Below, in pieces: positions 1 to 11,178 of a stretch of 64,000 nt of DNA; position 1 is the first letter of the stretch, and each line of letters opens with the position of its first letter. Under the pieces are notes generated by a model. It was given only the letters and a program-made list of their open reading frames with translations, had not been told where the DNA came from and did no database searches. The position numbers and the translations under genes are program-made. This stretch comes from Actinernus sp. WN-2022 (Eukaryota > Cnidaria > Anthozoa > Actiniaria > Actinernidae): contig JAOWCC010001501.1 of assembly GCA_030867875.1 (NCBI GenBank), positions 24,735,036-24,799,035 on the forward strand. Direction: 5' to 3'.

Positions 1-789
1 AAATGTATCCCGATGCGTTGGTGTGAATGTCTCGCGTGCTGCCATCTAGTTAAAGGCGAGAAAGAAAGAAACTAATTGTTTACCAAAATTCAGGCAAAAT
101 AATTTTTAGTTCTAAAAGTTGGTCTTATTAGTGCTATATAACATATCACTGAGTTGATCCTCAGTTTTGTTATACGACTTGGCGTTAGGAGAAAAAAACG
201 AGTGCAATTACGGGGTGGCCTACTGGCCTTCACCTCCTTGGTACCTGGAATAGTACTGGCTATCCAAACAATATTTCAAAAACTCATGAATAATTAATGA
301 GCATTTTGTCCAATCAGATGAAGCAAATCAGTCACGTGCATGCTCTTTTATACTTGATAAAATCTCATCATTCTAAAAAGCCCGCGGAAGGATTTGAATT
401 CTGTCCCAGGGGGAAACGGGGTTAATGATTGAGACAATGGATAAGCACCATGCAACTCTTGAAATTTCTATTGATGTTTCAGCTTTCTCATTGAATTGCT
501 AATTAGGATTAACATTTTATATAAAGAATACTAATGAACATGAAATTTTATATAAAGTTTCATCTTAATTAAGAATTCACTGATAAAGACCCAAAGATAG
601 CAAAAAGTACACGGAACATAAGGTACCTAGATAATAAATTTTGCACTAAATTTACTAATATCAGTAGACTAATATTTTTAAAATGAAGTTATCCAACTCA
701 CCATTACTTGTTTACCGAGCCACTGTTTAGTTCCAATTATTAAACCAAACTCAAAGCCATAAAATAATAAAAACGTGCATTAAACTTAC
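1..789. other. Non-coding stretch, no gene recognised
   Basis: AT-rich sequence with no convincing coding frame. Bases around 168-205 (TATACGACTTGGCG, then GAGTGCAA and TACGGG) resemble the start of the element at about 58853, so this is probably a fragment of the same repeat family. Nothing else is recognised. Confidence 0.5.
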
Positions 790-1055
790 ATATTTTGTGC
801 CGGACTCAAAAATTTAGAGTCTGCCGTCATGTCAGTCACATCGCTTTCCAAGTCTTGAACTTTATCGATGTCAACCACGACACCAAATCCTTCAAGTGCA
901 GGTTCTTCTTGCATTGCGAAACGCCGCTTCAAACAACATAGTATGGTAATTTCTCATGTCATTCCCTTGAGATGTTCGTAATCACAGGCGGTGATTTCTC
1001 GAATATTTTGCATGGCGTTGTGAATACAAAGGTTCAATGGTTCATAAAGCAACCA
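790..1055 (-). pseudogene. Broken coding segment or exon of unknown gene, one in-frame stop
   Basis: Read on the minus strand from 1055 to 790, one frame gives a protein-like sequence of about 88 codons (start WLLYEPLNLCIHNAMQ, later CCLKRRFAMQEEPALEGFGV, then VVVDIDKVQDLESD). It is interrupted once, by TGA at 954-956. A strong donor-like GTAAGT follows at 789-784, so this may be a spliced exon that acquired a stop (CGA to TGA would suffice), or the true exon may begin after the stop. A TAA sits just upstream and a hairpin element abuts it at 1074. The family is not recognised. No AG acceptor is clearly better than the others. Confidence 0.35.
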
Positions 1056-1073
1056 TTATAAGTTTTTGAAGCC

Positions 1074-1173
1074 GTTTAATAAACTCGCAGCACGTGTTTT
1101 ATCAGGTCTAAAACTCTCGGTCTGCGCCCTCGAGTTTTAAACCTGATAAAACACGGCTGCTCGTTTATTAAAC
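1074..1173. mobile_element. 100 bp hairpin MITE
   Basis: The ends GTTTAATAAAC and GTTTATTAAAC are inverted, and the inner arms (GTGTTTTATCAGGT and ACCTGATAAAACAC) pair around a short loop. This is a foldback MITE with no coding capacity. A fragment with the same CCTGATAAAACACG core occurs near 22840. Confidence 0.7.
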
Positions 1174-1439
1174 AGTACATAACCAACCTTGAAACAATAC
1201 AAACCCTAACCTTAAAACAATGGAATTCTTTGTCAGTGCAATCCCAATGGGGTCCAATAAAATGCAAGGTTTTGAGAGGACAAGGTCACCTGGCAATTAC
1301 ATGGGTCACAGGATTTTCAAATTTTCACTTGAGCTCAAACTCAAAGAAGTAAACAAACTCGGTGCACTTGAGAGAATCTGATTGTCTTTTTCAGTAAATT
1401 TCTTAGGTCATATTATAAGCAAATAATAGCATGATTTGT
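1174..1439. other. Non-coding stretch
   Basis: No coding frame, repeat or RNA gene recognised. Confidence 0.4.
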
Positions 1440-1642
1440 ACGTGATATTTATCACTCGCTGTATTTTATATGCCAATATCACTGCAAACCATGCTATTTT
1501 TAAAGCAGCGCTTTGTGTTCCAAGCAATCGAAGACTGGAACGCATTAGACCTCGATTCGAAGATCGCTGAGAATTTGATCATTTTTAAAAGTGTTTTAAA
1601 GTACGTAATAACACTATTGTCTAACATAAGTATTCTTAGCAT
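1440..1642 (+). pseudogene. CR1/jockey-type LINE, C-terminal RT scrap
   Basis: The plus-strand frame contains FQAIEDWNALDLDSKIAENL followed by IIFKSVLKYV. This resembles the short WN-x-L...F-K-S tail found at the C-terminus of many non-LTR retrotransposon polyproteins. It is cut at its 3' side by the hairpin element starting at 1648. No catalytic part is present. The reading rests on motif resemblance to the other LINE tails in this window (minus strand near 26900, plus strand near 55150). Confidence 0.45.
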
Positions 1643-1647
1643 TTTAG

Positions 1648-1794
1648 GTAATGTTTAAAGTCCGACAATGAGGACTGGACGGGGATTTCAAGTCCGCGCA
1701 ATTTGTTCCAGTCCGAGGCGCAGCCGAGGACTGGAACTAATTGCAAGGACTTGAAATCCCCGTCCAGTCCTCATTGTCGGACTTTAAACATTAC
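1648..1794. repeat. Long hairpin repeat (147 bp)
   Basis: Starts GTAATGTTTAAAGTCCGAC and ends with the reverse complement. The arms continue through the TCCTCATTGTCGG and CCCCGTCCAGTCC blocks, with only small mismatches. It has no coding capacity. A shortened, diverged piece of the same sequence lies at 22867-22945, showing it is dispersed. Confidence 0.8.
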
Positions 1795-2057
1795 TTCAAG
1801 TCCTCATTAATTATTCACGAGGTATTCAGCCAATCCAATGGTCTGATTTTAATCCCTTGAGGACACTGGATACCTGGTCTAGTCCTCCTAGCAGTAACTG
1901 GAAAAGTTTCTAGTTACTGGAACAACTTGTTCCAGTAACTAGAAACTTTTCCAGTTACTGCTAGGAGGACTAGACCAGGTATCCAGTGTCCTCAAGGGAT
2001 TAAAATCAGACCATTGGATTGGCTGAATACCTCGTGAATAATTAATGAGGACTTGAA
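1795..2057. repeat. Perfect-looking 263 bp palindrome
   Basis: Begins TTCAAGTCCTCATTAATTA and ends with its reverse complement at 2057. The centre is near 1926 within AACAACTTGTT. I could follow the match from the outer ends to the centre without a mismatch. It abuts the hairpin at 1648-1794, giving two adjacent palindromes. It is likely a foldback MITE of recent origin. Confidence 0.8.
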
Positions 2058-2166
2058 CTCTAGTTCTTAACCTTTCATAGCCTTTTAGTCTTCATGATTA
2101 CTTTTAGTTATACAGGACCTCCCTGAAAATCACAGTACGTGAGGGAGTTTTTCCTGTAGAAATATT

Positions 2167-2214
2167 GTTATTATTATTATTAATATTATTATTATTAATA
2201 ATAATAATAATAAT
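2167..2214. repeat. TTA/TAA microsatellite
   Basis: A run of TTATTATTA that changes over to AATAATAAT, so it is itself self-complementary. Confidence 0.9.
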
Positions 2215-2439
2215 ACCCGTATAGCGATACTTACTGCGCGTCATCCATTGTCATTAATGTACCAACCAGAGATCCATTAGTTCCTGACACAAAGCGGCCT
2301 TTTGAAATTATGGTTGGACATTAGCATAACAATTGTAATGTTTATTAACAAGAAGTATCGCTATATACTAATAACCTAGATCTGCGTTTATGAACCAAAG
2401 GCAAAACTTAGCTTCGTTCTGTATATATCACACGCTGCT

Positions 2440-2990
2440 GTCATTTATAACAAGAACTGGTGAGCATTACATGTCCAGGAAAGACTAGAAGTCCATAACC
2501 AGAACTTGTCGTTTCCGTTGTAACCTTCTAATAGGGACCTTAAGCAACCACGACGGCAACGTCCAGGACGACGGCATAAAACAATACCCTTAATTACAAA
2601 ATACAATAACTGCACGTGAAAATGCACGCAGTCGCCTAATTTTCACCGTTCTCTGCAAAAACACAACGTGAAAACCCCAAATTGTACGTTTTAAAGACAA
2701 CGCGAACGTAGAGAGTAAATAAAATCATTTATTGTTCGGCGTGAACGGAACTCTATAGTCATGATATTTTTCGAAAATCTGGTTGTGAAAAACAAGTCAA
2801 GGCGAACGAAGGAAATAATAAACACCAAATTTCGGGAGAATTTTTTTTCTACGTCCCGTCGTCACTGCCGTCGCCGTCCTGGTTGGTTAAGCTCCCTATT
2901 AGAAGGTTACAACGGAAACGACAAGTTCTGATTGTGGATTTCTAGTCTTGCCTGGACATGTAATGCTCACCAGTTCTTGTTATAAATGAC
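2440..2990. mobile_element. TIR MITE, about 550 bp
   Basis: The terminal arms of roughly 130 bp are inverted: GTCATTTATAACAAGAACTGG at the left and its complement ending at 2990. Shared inner blocks include CTTCTAATAGGGA/TCCCTATTAGAAG and the CGTTGCCGTCGTGG-type stretch. There is no transposase frame. It is non-autonomous. Confidence 0.75.
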
Positions 2991-3226
2991 AAATAGCTGA
3001 TCATCAGAAGTTTCTACACTAGCAAGTAGCATCGCCTTGTCCGCCAATTGTTTTTTTTTTGCATATATAATTAGCTGAACAATATTACAAATAAGGGAAA
3101 TCGTTGTCTTAGCCAATCAGGTGCTGCTGATAAATTTCGAAGAATATGATTGGCTGCGGGATGGCGGGAAAATCTTTCTATAAATAGACTACTCTACTGA
3201 TGGCCAAGTGGGAGATGGACACTTCT

Positions 3227-3574
3227 GGGGTGCTTTCCATTCAACCAAAACGACAGGTTAGAAGTTTCGAAAATTTCGAATGTCGAATGGAAAGGGATTT
3301 TTCGAATTAGAAAAACGGGTAGTAAAAAATACGCGTTCCATTCGCAGAAACCACCCGGTTATTAGTAGCCTCGATTTCAATTCTCAAAACTGGCAAATCA
3401 CGGCAAATCTAAACCGGGAATTTTGAATGGAACAGAAAAGTTCGGTCGAACCGGAATTTTCGGAAAAAGAGGACCACCTCGCGAGTCCGAAACTTCGAAC
3501 CGGAAATTTTACTGTTCCATTTGATTTCTGACCGGAATTTTCGTGTTTCTTTTTGGTTGAATGGAAAGCGCCCC
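3227..3574. mobile_element. TIR MITE, 348 bp
   Basis: Left end GGGGTGCTTTCCATTCAACC and right end GGTTGAATGGAAAGCGCCCC are inverted with one mismatch. The interior repeats GGAATTTTCG-type motifs. No coding frame was seen, and the flanking target duplication is unclear. Confidence 0.7.
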
Positions 3575-3687
3575 AGGTTATGGACTTCTGCTATTACTCA
3601 AACAGCCCCATTTTGATTACGTTTGCGCTTGGCAGACTCGACTGGAGGTGAGAGAAAATAGCTATATCCTGTGAAAAAAGTCTATTT

Positions 3688-4440
3688 CTGGTACACTGAC
3701 ACTAGCAAAAAGCAAAGTTTAATTTCCGGCAGTTCATCGAGCACAATCAAACAATGTAATGGTTGTAACTTTGCTATTTTATTAAAGACAGTAACCGCTG
3801 TTATACGTCTCCAAGAATAAACTTTACAATCGAAAACTAAAAAAAAAATGAACGCAACTATCGCAGCTGGAAATGAAATTCCAGTCAGTTGAATACACGT
3901 ATACGAGAGCTGTTTCTGTATACTGTGGAAACGTCTATACGCCGATTGTAATTTGGCCAGGAGGTTATTAGCAATGAGGAAGTTCATCATTCGTACAGCA
4001 GCAACTCGTTCTAGAATCTTGGATAGGTGGACAATGTTCGTAATTGGACGGTAGCTCAGAAACTCGTCATGGTCAAGAGTATGTTTTTTGATAAATGGGT
4101 GAACAATGCCCTTCTTGAGTGACGTAGGAAACACACCTGATGTAAAAGATGCATTCACGATGTTGGCAAGCGGACCAGCTAGAGCATCTACAGATTGCTT
4201 CAAAACTTTTGTCGGCCTTAGAGGATCAAGAGTGCAGGACTTCAGGTTTAGATTGTTCCACTATTAGTTCTAGCTCAGAAACAGCAGCAATATTACAAAA
4301 GAGCTTTGGCAACTTGAGGAATTTACTGACAGTTCCATAGATGAAAAGCCCGACTCCTGTAAATTATCTTCAAGTCTCTGTATTTTGGAGGTGAAATACT
4401 CATTGCAATTCTCGGCCAAAGAAGATAGGGACGCATGAGA
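3688..4440 (-). pseudogene. CR1-like LINE reverse transcriptase fragment
   Basis: Minus-strand coding remains of a non-LTR RT N-terminal and finger region. Near 4240 the frame reads KSCTLDPLRPTKVLKQ, then ALAGPLANIVNASFTSGVFP, SLKKGIVHPFIKK, LSYRPITNIVHLSKILERV and LLAKLQSAYRRFHS. These correspond to the LDP...P...LK, P-x-x-KA, YRPISN and Q-x-A/F-Y-R-x-x-S blocks that precede the palm in CR1/jockey elements. Reading frame is lost on both sides and no YADD motif is present. It is a dead fragment. Confidence 0.8.
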
Positions 4441-4466
4441 AGGCAAGGGGGGAACTAGCTTGACCT

Positions 4467-4841
4467 TAAAGTGCGCCTAACGTTTATTTTGTTATCATCA
4501 ATACCGATTTTACATCAAGTTTTGAGTACTTCTGTGAAGAAAGTTTTGGTTTACAGAGAAAGGTAACATTTTCACGATTTTAAAGAAACGTAGAACATAG
4601 CATATCAATAAAATAGCAAGCAAAAGTGTCGTTTTGAACTTCCCGCGGCCACTGATTAGGAAAATTACATATTACATATTTGGAAGAGCTGCCAGGACAT
4701 TCAAGATGGCGGTTTCTAAATCGACACTCGTTGTTTGATATGATTATTCTCTGTAAACCAAAACTTTCTTCACAGAAGTACTCAAAACTTGATGTAGAAT
4801 CGATATTTATGATAACAAAATGAACGTTAGGTGCACTTTAA
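4467..4841. mobile_element. TIR MITE, about 375 bp
   Basis: Inverted arms of about 105 bp. The left arm has TTAAAGTGCGCCTAACGTT, then GTACTTCTGTGAAGAAAG and TTTGGTTTACAGAGAA; the right arm has the complements and ends GTGCACTTTAA. Related partial copies occur at about 5231-5310, and in looser form at 18643-19103, where the CGCAGAAGTACTCAAAAC block recurs. Confidence 0.75.
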
Positions 4842-5830
4842 AAAGACCCTCGAGCTCGATCATCTGGAACAGCCGTTTTTGATCAGAGTTAGAAATCTTG
4901 ATTTTATAATAGTCAGAAATGAGGGAGATATGGGCATGTACTTATAATCACGTGACTGATGACGTCATCATTACATCATCGCCGCTAACTGATTGATAGC
5001 AACCCACTACCATGTCTGTCCAGGTTTGAAGTGTCTGGCATTAGAAGGGTAACGTCAATACATCTTCTCCAGCATGACCAAATCTTTTCGGAACCCTGGA
5101 CGCGTACCATAAACATCCGTCAATATATCTTCGGTAAATCAAACGTAATTCGGAAAGTCAACGGCGAGTCGTCGATCCACAGAAAAAAACGATGAATAAA
5201 TTATCTCGCATCCACCAAACCCCAATAACTCGTTCTTCGCAGAAGTACTCAAAACCTTTCAAAGATTCATTGGTATCAAAATCGCGAAAGGGGTTAGGTG
5301 CACTTTAAAAACTAAAACAAATTGACTTCCCATTGTCATATCGGAAAACTGTTTGAACAGGAAGAAATATAGCAACATTACTTTACAAATACGCAAAAAA
5401 CCCTCGCAGAATTTGATCGTAGGGGCACTTTAAAGGCACGTGTACGAGATCGGTAGTGTTATTAGGAAGACCTATTTGTAAATGCTATTTTCTACTTCCA
5501 ATCGATCTTTCTAAAACTGCGTTTAGACGTTTGTTTGCCATGCCGTAAAGCCTTTGCCATGGGATCACAAGCTCAATTCATTGACCACTGAAGTGATATA
5601 TCATCACGTGACTGTTTCCTGTAAAAGGCCTGACATCAGCCATCAGGTATCCGGTTTTGTTTCCTAGGAGACCCCGCCGGTTGCTTGAAGCAAGCCGTGT
5701 AACGTTATCCCTAGGATAGCGCTAAATCTGTAATTATAATCTGTATAATTTAACTTCTTGTTAGCGAGTAATTTAACCCCGGGGTAGCGCTTCTCAAATA
5801 ACCAGGCCCAGGTGTTGTTAAAGGCCATTC
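4842..5830. other. Repeat-derived non-coding stretch
   Basis: Positions 5231-5310 are a one-ended copy of the preceding MITE (CGCAGAAGTACTCAAAACC ... AGGTGCACTTTAA). Positions 5433-5640 (GGCACGTGTACGAGAT ... TGACTGTTTCCTG) recur at about 33756-33925 and, expanded, around 31495-32175, so this is a dispersed family. No gene seen. Confidence 0.55.
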
Positions 5831-6383
5831 TTTTTTTTTGTGCCTTTAACAACCTCTTTATTTTCTTTAATAAATTTTACAAGATTACACATCTACTAAC
5901 ACTGAACTATACACAAAATACTAAAACTAAAATATACTCAAAATTAATGCTACGTTTTTCTAATTACTTATATTTATTGCCATTAGAATTGTGTTCCATT
6001 TCTTATAATGTAAAAGGAGTTTATTTCTTTTTTTGGCGATTTTTAATTAATTTTTTTCTGAGTATCTTAATAAGTTCTTAAAAAGAGTGATAGAGTGATT
6101 GTTTTCCCTCTAGCTTTGTAAAGACACATTTTATATTCTAAAATTATATAATTTATAACTTGATCATCTACTCCTAAAATGATATTTACTATATTGGACT
6201 CTGGCAACTTAATATTGACAGTTTCAAGCCAAGTTCTAATTTCAAAATATAAGTTTTTTGACTCAACACACTCACCAAAAAGATGATCAATTTTGGCAGA
6301 ACGAACAGTTTGGATGACTACTAATTTTAAATCGAAACAAATCATAATTAAGATATAAACAATTATTTAGAATACGGTATTGC
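5831..6383 (-). mobile_element. 5'-truncated L1-type LINE copy
   Basis: On the minus strand the element starts at a QYRILNNCLYLN-like codon run near 6380. It continues with DHLFGECVESKNLYFEIRTW and ESNIVNIILGV, and ends in a poly-A tail (the T-run at 5832-5840 on the plus strand). It matches the C-terminal zinc-knuckle region of the copy at 25094-26416. The flanks AAAGGCCATTC (5820-5830) and AAAGGCCCTTC (6384-6394) are an imperfect target duplication, as expected for target-primed reverse transcription with 5' truncation. A frameshift breaks the frame near 6310. Confidence 0.8.
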
Positions 6384-7159
6384 AAAGGCCCTTCTTATTA
6401 ATTTGTGAATGTAAACGCAGCAGCCAGTGCTTGCTGGAAAATGAAATTATCCGATCACTGGTCAGCAATGGTTACGTCACTGCTGATTCAAATGATGACG
6501 TCAACTTCAGTCTCTAATACAAATATTGATAGTTATGATATAGGGAATATGATATCTTCATCAAGCACATTCATTATGAATTAAGAAGATCAATGTGTAC
6601 AACGCGATGTTTGTTAGAAATTTATGTATCTTTATATTTCAATTGATAGTTGCTTAATTAATTTCAATTAATTTAAGAAGGTATCAGTTATAGTAATCAT
6701 GAGAGTTGTATATATGTATGTTGCATGCATTCACAAACTCCAATGGCTAAAAGTCGGTATTGCTAACTAACAAGTCTACTTTGGTTATCACTCAGCTCAG
6801 GTTTGGTAGTACTGCTGGAGGAGATAATGACCATTTCGCGGTTTTTCCCCCGACATTTTGAATGAGGTGCAAACGCATTCGATTTAAAAGGAAACGTGCG
6901 GGAATTTCTAAAGTTTGGAGTTCTGGCATCTTGTGAATGTTTACCCAAATAATCTCAAACTCCAAGACTGTGTTCATTTTAACAAGTGTGTAAAGATAAT
7001 AAGGGATGTACCATTATATATTTTGTTTGGGGGGGGGGGGGACTTGGGTAAATACCAAACACAAATTCTTGCAGAGAATTGGAATAGAAAAAAAGTATCC
7101 TGCACAACAAACCCGAAGAAAAGAATATCATGCAAATGACATTATTAAAAAGTCTCAAG
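6384..7159. other. Non-coding stretch with a G13 run
   Basis: No convincing coding frame. There is a run of 13 G at 7029-7041. Nothing else recognised. Confidence 0.45.
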
Positions 7160-7455
7160 CCAGGAGCCAATTACCCGGAGTCCATCTCCCAGGGTTATTT
7201 TTAGAATACGTGTCGCACGAGTTTGGGTTCGCTAGCCAATCACAAGTGTTTGCGTATTTTTAATTCAAATAATTAATGATTTGCAGCCATGTTGGTTGAC
7301 CAAACAAGAGAAGCAAACGGAGCATCTTTTGTCAGTAAACAACATGCCGCGATAAAAGCGAACATTGAGAAATGAAATCTAAAAATAACCCGGTCTTGGA
7401 AAACGCTGCATTACGAATATATGACAAATGGACGCTTCGGGTAATGGAGTCCTGC
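7160..7455. mobile_element. TIR MITE (CAGGAGCC family), copy 1
   Basis: Left end CCAGGAGCCAATTACCCGGAG and right end containing GGGTAATGGAGTCCTGC are roughly inverted. The interior (CAGCCATGTTGGTTG, GCATCTTTTGTCAGT, CTAAAAATAACC) matches the copy at 32601-32905. No coding capacity. Confidence 0.65.
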
Positions 7456-7773
7456 TCAAGTCTGGTCTCTTGACTTTAATTTCGCCTTAAAATGCAGGAA
7501 ATACTATTCAGGAGGGCCTAGATTTTCTCGGACACCCTGATCAGTAGTGTTCCTTCCACCCTACAACGAGCATGCACCGCACTTGGGCTTACAATACAAA
7601 GGAAATTAGCTACAGCCCCCTGATGCAGAATGACAATATTCAAACATCATAATTGTGTCAGAACAGTCAGTAGAAAGATCCAGTCCAATTCCTTCTACTT
7701 CCCAGCAAATAGACAGACGAGGTAAATACCTTTTCTAAAAATGTTGAAACTGCTCGAAAGCACTCTCAAAATG

Positions 7774-7891
7774 GTATATACTTCATGGTAGTGTTTCGTT
7801 CCATATAGTCTCCCTGCATAATAGGGTTAGGTGAGAAAATGATTATGCAGGGAGACTATATGGAACGAAACACTACCATGAAGTATATACC
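7774..7891. mobile_element. Near-perfect hairpin MITE with 9 bp target duplication
   Basis: GTATATACTTCATGGTAGTG at the left is complemented exactly at the right (7871-7890), and the arms run about 48 bp each around a loop of about 20 bp. It is flanked by CTCAAAATG at 7765-7773 and at 7892-7900. The clean duplication and arms indicate a recent insertion. Confidence 0.85.
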
Positions 7892-8859
7892 CTCAAAATG
7901 CAGGAAAAGCCATTTTTTTGATGACGGCAGAAGATGAAAGAGACTCCCTAAGGCTTGCCCTGACACTAGCAAGCAAAAGATCACTATCAAGATACCGGGT
8001 GAACGTCCAAATATAAAACAAAACCTAGGCCTGAGGCGCTGAGCGAGAATCGAACCCGAGGAATCGACTTCTCAGGGTGACGTAATGATAAGCATGCGCA
8101 GTGTCAACGGAAGTCCGTGATTCGCGGACTTCCGGAATCGGATTCTTCCAGAGCCCTATTTTTTCGTTGAGCATGCGCAGTAAGAAACAAATTGGATCTG
8201 GGTACGAGATTGATGAGACCCTAAGGTCACAATGTATATCTTCGTATGCTAGAGTGCGAATACTGTACGCATGAACGAACGGTACAGGCTATTATCGCCG
8301 CCGGTACTGTTTTTCTTTCGAATAAATAAAAACATTTATTCATGGCAAAAACATTTAGGAAATACATTTATTGCTATTATTTTAAATAGCCCAAGGTGTA
8401 AATACGCCAACTCGTTATATAATACATATGGACACTCCTGTGTATAAATTGTAATGCTGTTTTTATGATTAATTTGTTTCTGAAGTTTAACTCAATTTTG
8501 GCTTGTAACCACAGCGGTTCGATATCTTCTCGTCCAATTTTTATCATAAGTAAGAAGAGCAGGAGACGTATAGCTTCTATATGAATACGTCCTTTTCTTC
8601 AATCTCCTTATTTTAATGCAAGAAGGGAAGAATAACTTGGAGCAGAATAATCTACTAATGATGGTTCTAAACATTTTTCAGTGTTTTTCTTGACACCCGA
8701 CACACCAGACTTGTTTAACTGGCACTTGTTCATCTGATGCATATGTAATGTTTCAAACTGTATTGAATCGAAATAAAGTGAAGTAATATATTAATAATAA
8801 AATTTTGAAGGAAATCACCATAAAGCTCGTCCTAATCGTATTGTTTCTTCCACCAGCGA
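7892..8859. other. Non-coding stretch
   Basis: Contains a short hairpin (GGAAGTCCG ... CGGACTTCC, about 8110-8135) between two copies of GCATGCGCAGT. There is also a B-box-like GAATCGAACCCGAGG near 8047 that may be a SINE scrap. No gene recognised. Confidence 0.4.
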
Positions 8860-8929
8860 GTTGTATTTGAGGCTCTTCGGAAAAGGCAATGATTGAAGAG
8901 TGACGTTTGATAATGGCAGATGGTAATAA

Positions 8930-9030
8930 GTACAAGCTGGTTAGAGCAGTTTTCAATTGGGTGTTGTAAAACCAAACGCAAACTACGCACAGCCGGCCAA
9001 TCACAGGAGCTAGTAATCACAAGTAGCATG
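8930..9030. repeat. Fragment of GTGTCGTAAAACCAAA repeat family
   Basis: GTTAGAGCAGTTTTCAATTG, GTTGTAAAACCAAACGCAAAC and CCAATCACAGGAGC match the left half of the elements at 33479-34087 and 58011-58325. Confidence 0.6.
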
Positions 9031-10316
9031 GAAAAGGCTTACCTGTGAGCCAATAAACCAGTTCGCGGTAAATTCCGACATTTTGAAAGGGGTGCAAACA
9101 TGGCGCGAAATACAGTGTTTGTATGGGAATCCGATGCTAAATAAAATCCGTAAAAACGAATTTCTGAAATATTCTTCAGATAAAAACTTAACATACCAGA
9201 TAAAAGATTAACTGATCGAAATTTGAGGGATGTAGCTGTGCTGGGAAGCGTGCAATCGTGTTTTCAGTTTTCCGTACATTTGTCTGTAAAACGAGTCTAA
9301 TTCCGCGTGAAAATTTACAGACAATGTTTGGAAAACTTCAATATGTTTCCAATATGCAAGCATGACGTCAGCACGTTTGTTTTATTTTTCTGCCCAATCA
9401 AAGCCATTGTTAGAATTTTATTGAATTGGCGCGCTAGTGAACACTCTCCTATGATTGGTCAATGGCAAATGTATTGTCTGAATTCCTTTTAAATGTAACA
9501 TTACGTCACTTTCCAGGATATGGAAGGTAAAATCTGATTGGTCCAAAACACAATGAGGTGTGCATATTGGAAATTAATTAAGCACTCGGGTAAGCAGACG
9601 TTACTTTTTTCTTCGAATTTATTAGAGTGAAAAAATACGTCTGCATGGTAGGCTACTTCGTTACGTGCTTGATCCTAGAACTGAGACATTTCAACTTTAC
9701 ATGGTATTCAGAATCCAGTCAGGAGGCGTTCATCATCGCCAATAACCAGAAACGATAGCAGATACGATATCTTAAGGGTGTCGATATATTTACTCTTTCC
9801 CCGTTTAACTTGAATTGACTAATAAAAGAAAAGAAAATAATGCGATTTATTTCTTGACATATAACTCAATCTTATGCAGGGAATAAGACAGCTCTTGCGT
9901 GAGGTCCTAATCATTAAGGTATAATTGTGAAATATAGAATATGTTATTATTCCTCCCACGGCTTCTAGCCAATCAGGAATTGTATTAAGAAAATAATTAA
10001 ATTTTCGCTTACTGCTCAACCTTGTTTTCGTTTGATCGTCTACCTGGTTGTTCATATTTTTAATGTTCGGCTTTTGGAAAAACGTATCAGTATCAGGTAA
10101 ACAAGTTATTAGTTATTTTATCATCATAACCAGGGCGTACGATCCACATGATGTGTTACACGCTTGTAAGACACGAGAAAAAAGCGCCAAAACATATGTT
10201 ATTTAATCATTAGAGCGTGGTAAAATATATGCGGTGCTATCAACTTAATTCTGCGAATGAATCAATATTGCATAGAATATATCAGTCAAATAGGTTACTT
10301 AACATTACAGAAAGGT
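9031..10316. other. Non-coding stretch
   Basis: Several short frames, none with recognisable family motifs or splice support. No clear repeat boundaries. Confidence 0.4.
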
Positions 10317-10682
10317 AAAAAAGGTATTCATTTATATAGCGCAAATTCTATATGAATATATCCAAATGCGCTTCACAAGGTTATTTTGGTGATACGGACT
10401 GCTATTGTGGCGCAATGTGCTGCCGTGCAGTTTACACTCATGAGTGATTGTTAGTAGCTCAGAATACCAGGCTGTTGTGTCGGGAGACAATCCCCTACTC
10501 TTTTTCGAAATAACACAACAGGTTCTTTCACGTCCCCCTCGTATAGATTAGAAGAGGAAGGAGACAAGGCCAACGGCTTATACGTCCCTGCCCAAGGACG
10601 CGGCCGGGATTCGAACCCCTGACCTCCCGCACTCTAGACCGTGCTGTTATTTCGAAAACTGAGCTAACCAATGAGGTGGTTA
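10317..10682 (-). mobile_element. tRNA-derived SINE
   Basis: On the minus strand the 5' end reads CCACCTCATTGGTTAGCTCA, an A-box-like sequence. A perfect B box (GGTTCGAATCC) follows about 45 bases later, then a non-tRNA body and a tail containing GCGCTATATAAATG. This is a tRNA-headed SINE with an internal pol III promoter. It lies about 200 bp upstream of the first Ig-receptor start codon, on the opposite strand. It is not a functional tRNA: the acceptor stem does not pair. Confidence 0.75.
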
Positions 10683-10886
10683 TATGTACTTTGAAGTTTT
10701 GCTTTTTCCATTTATACCCATCTAAACTAATCTTTTTACATCTTTTAAAATACCCTGCCTAAGGGAGTGGTGGTGGGGCGGCCGAGGCTATTTATTGCGT
10801 TCTCAGTTGCAATTTTATAACACTTGCTTACTTTTCTAAAATCTAAATGCTTTCCCCCGCAAAATAGTTCTTACAAAAGCATCGCA

Positions 10887-11142
10887 ATGGCTGAGGAACA
10901 GGAAGAACCGGTTTATGAAGACATTCCTATGAGCATTGTGCAGCCGAACTCATCAACTGGTCAGTCTGAGTATATAACCATCCTTCCACCTGCTGAGTCC
11001 TCTTGTGAAACTGAACAAGTTGAACATCGCCGATGTACTAGAGGAGTCGTGTTAGGAGCAATGTTCACTGGTGTCTATGTCCTGGGAATCGTTATTGTAC
11101 TCTCTGTACTACTGACTAAAAAGAGTGATCAATTACAATCAG
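10887..11142 (+). CDS. Type II membrane Ig/Caspr-like receptor, copy 1, exon 1
   Basis: Codes residues 1-85 plus one base. The ATG at 10887 is chosen because copy 2 starts at the homologous GCAATGGCT; an in-frame ATG at 10824 would add 21 residues that lack a counterpart. The cytoplasmic tail (1-52) carries two YxxI motifs, YEDI (10-13) and SEYITI (27-32). VEHRRCTRG precedes a hydrophobic helix at about 53-76, so positive-inside logic puts the N-terminus in the cytosol (signal anchor, type II). The exon ends TCAG/GTATGT, phase 1. YEDI resembles a Src-type SH2 docking site, and SEYITI fits the ITIM consensus (S/I/V/L)xYxx(I/V/L). The motifs are visible; signalling is inferred. Confidence 0.85.
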
Positions 11143-11178
11143 GTATGTAAGTAAATGTCTCATCTATTTTGAGATTTT

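Noticed and set aside
10585..10682. Possible tRNA gene on the minus strand (A and B boxes)
   Set aside because: No pairing acceptor stem, no intact cloverleaf and a long SINE body follows; the same holds for 18475-18563.
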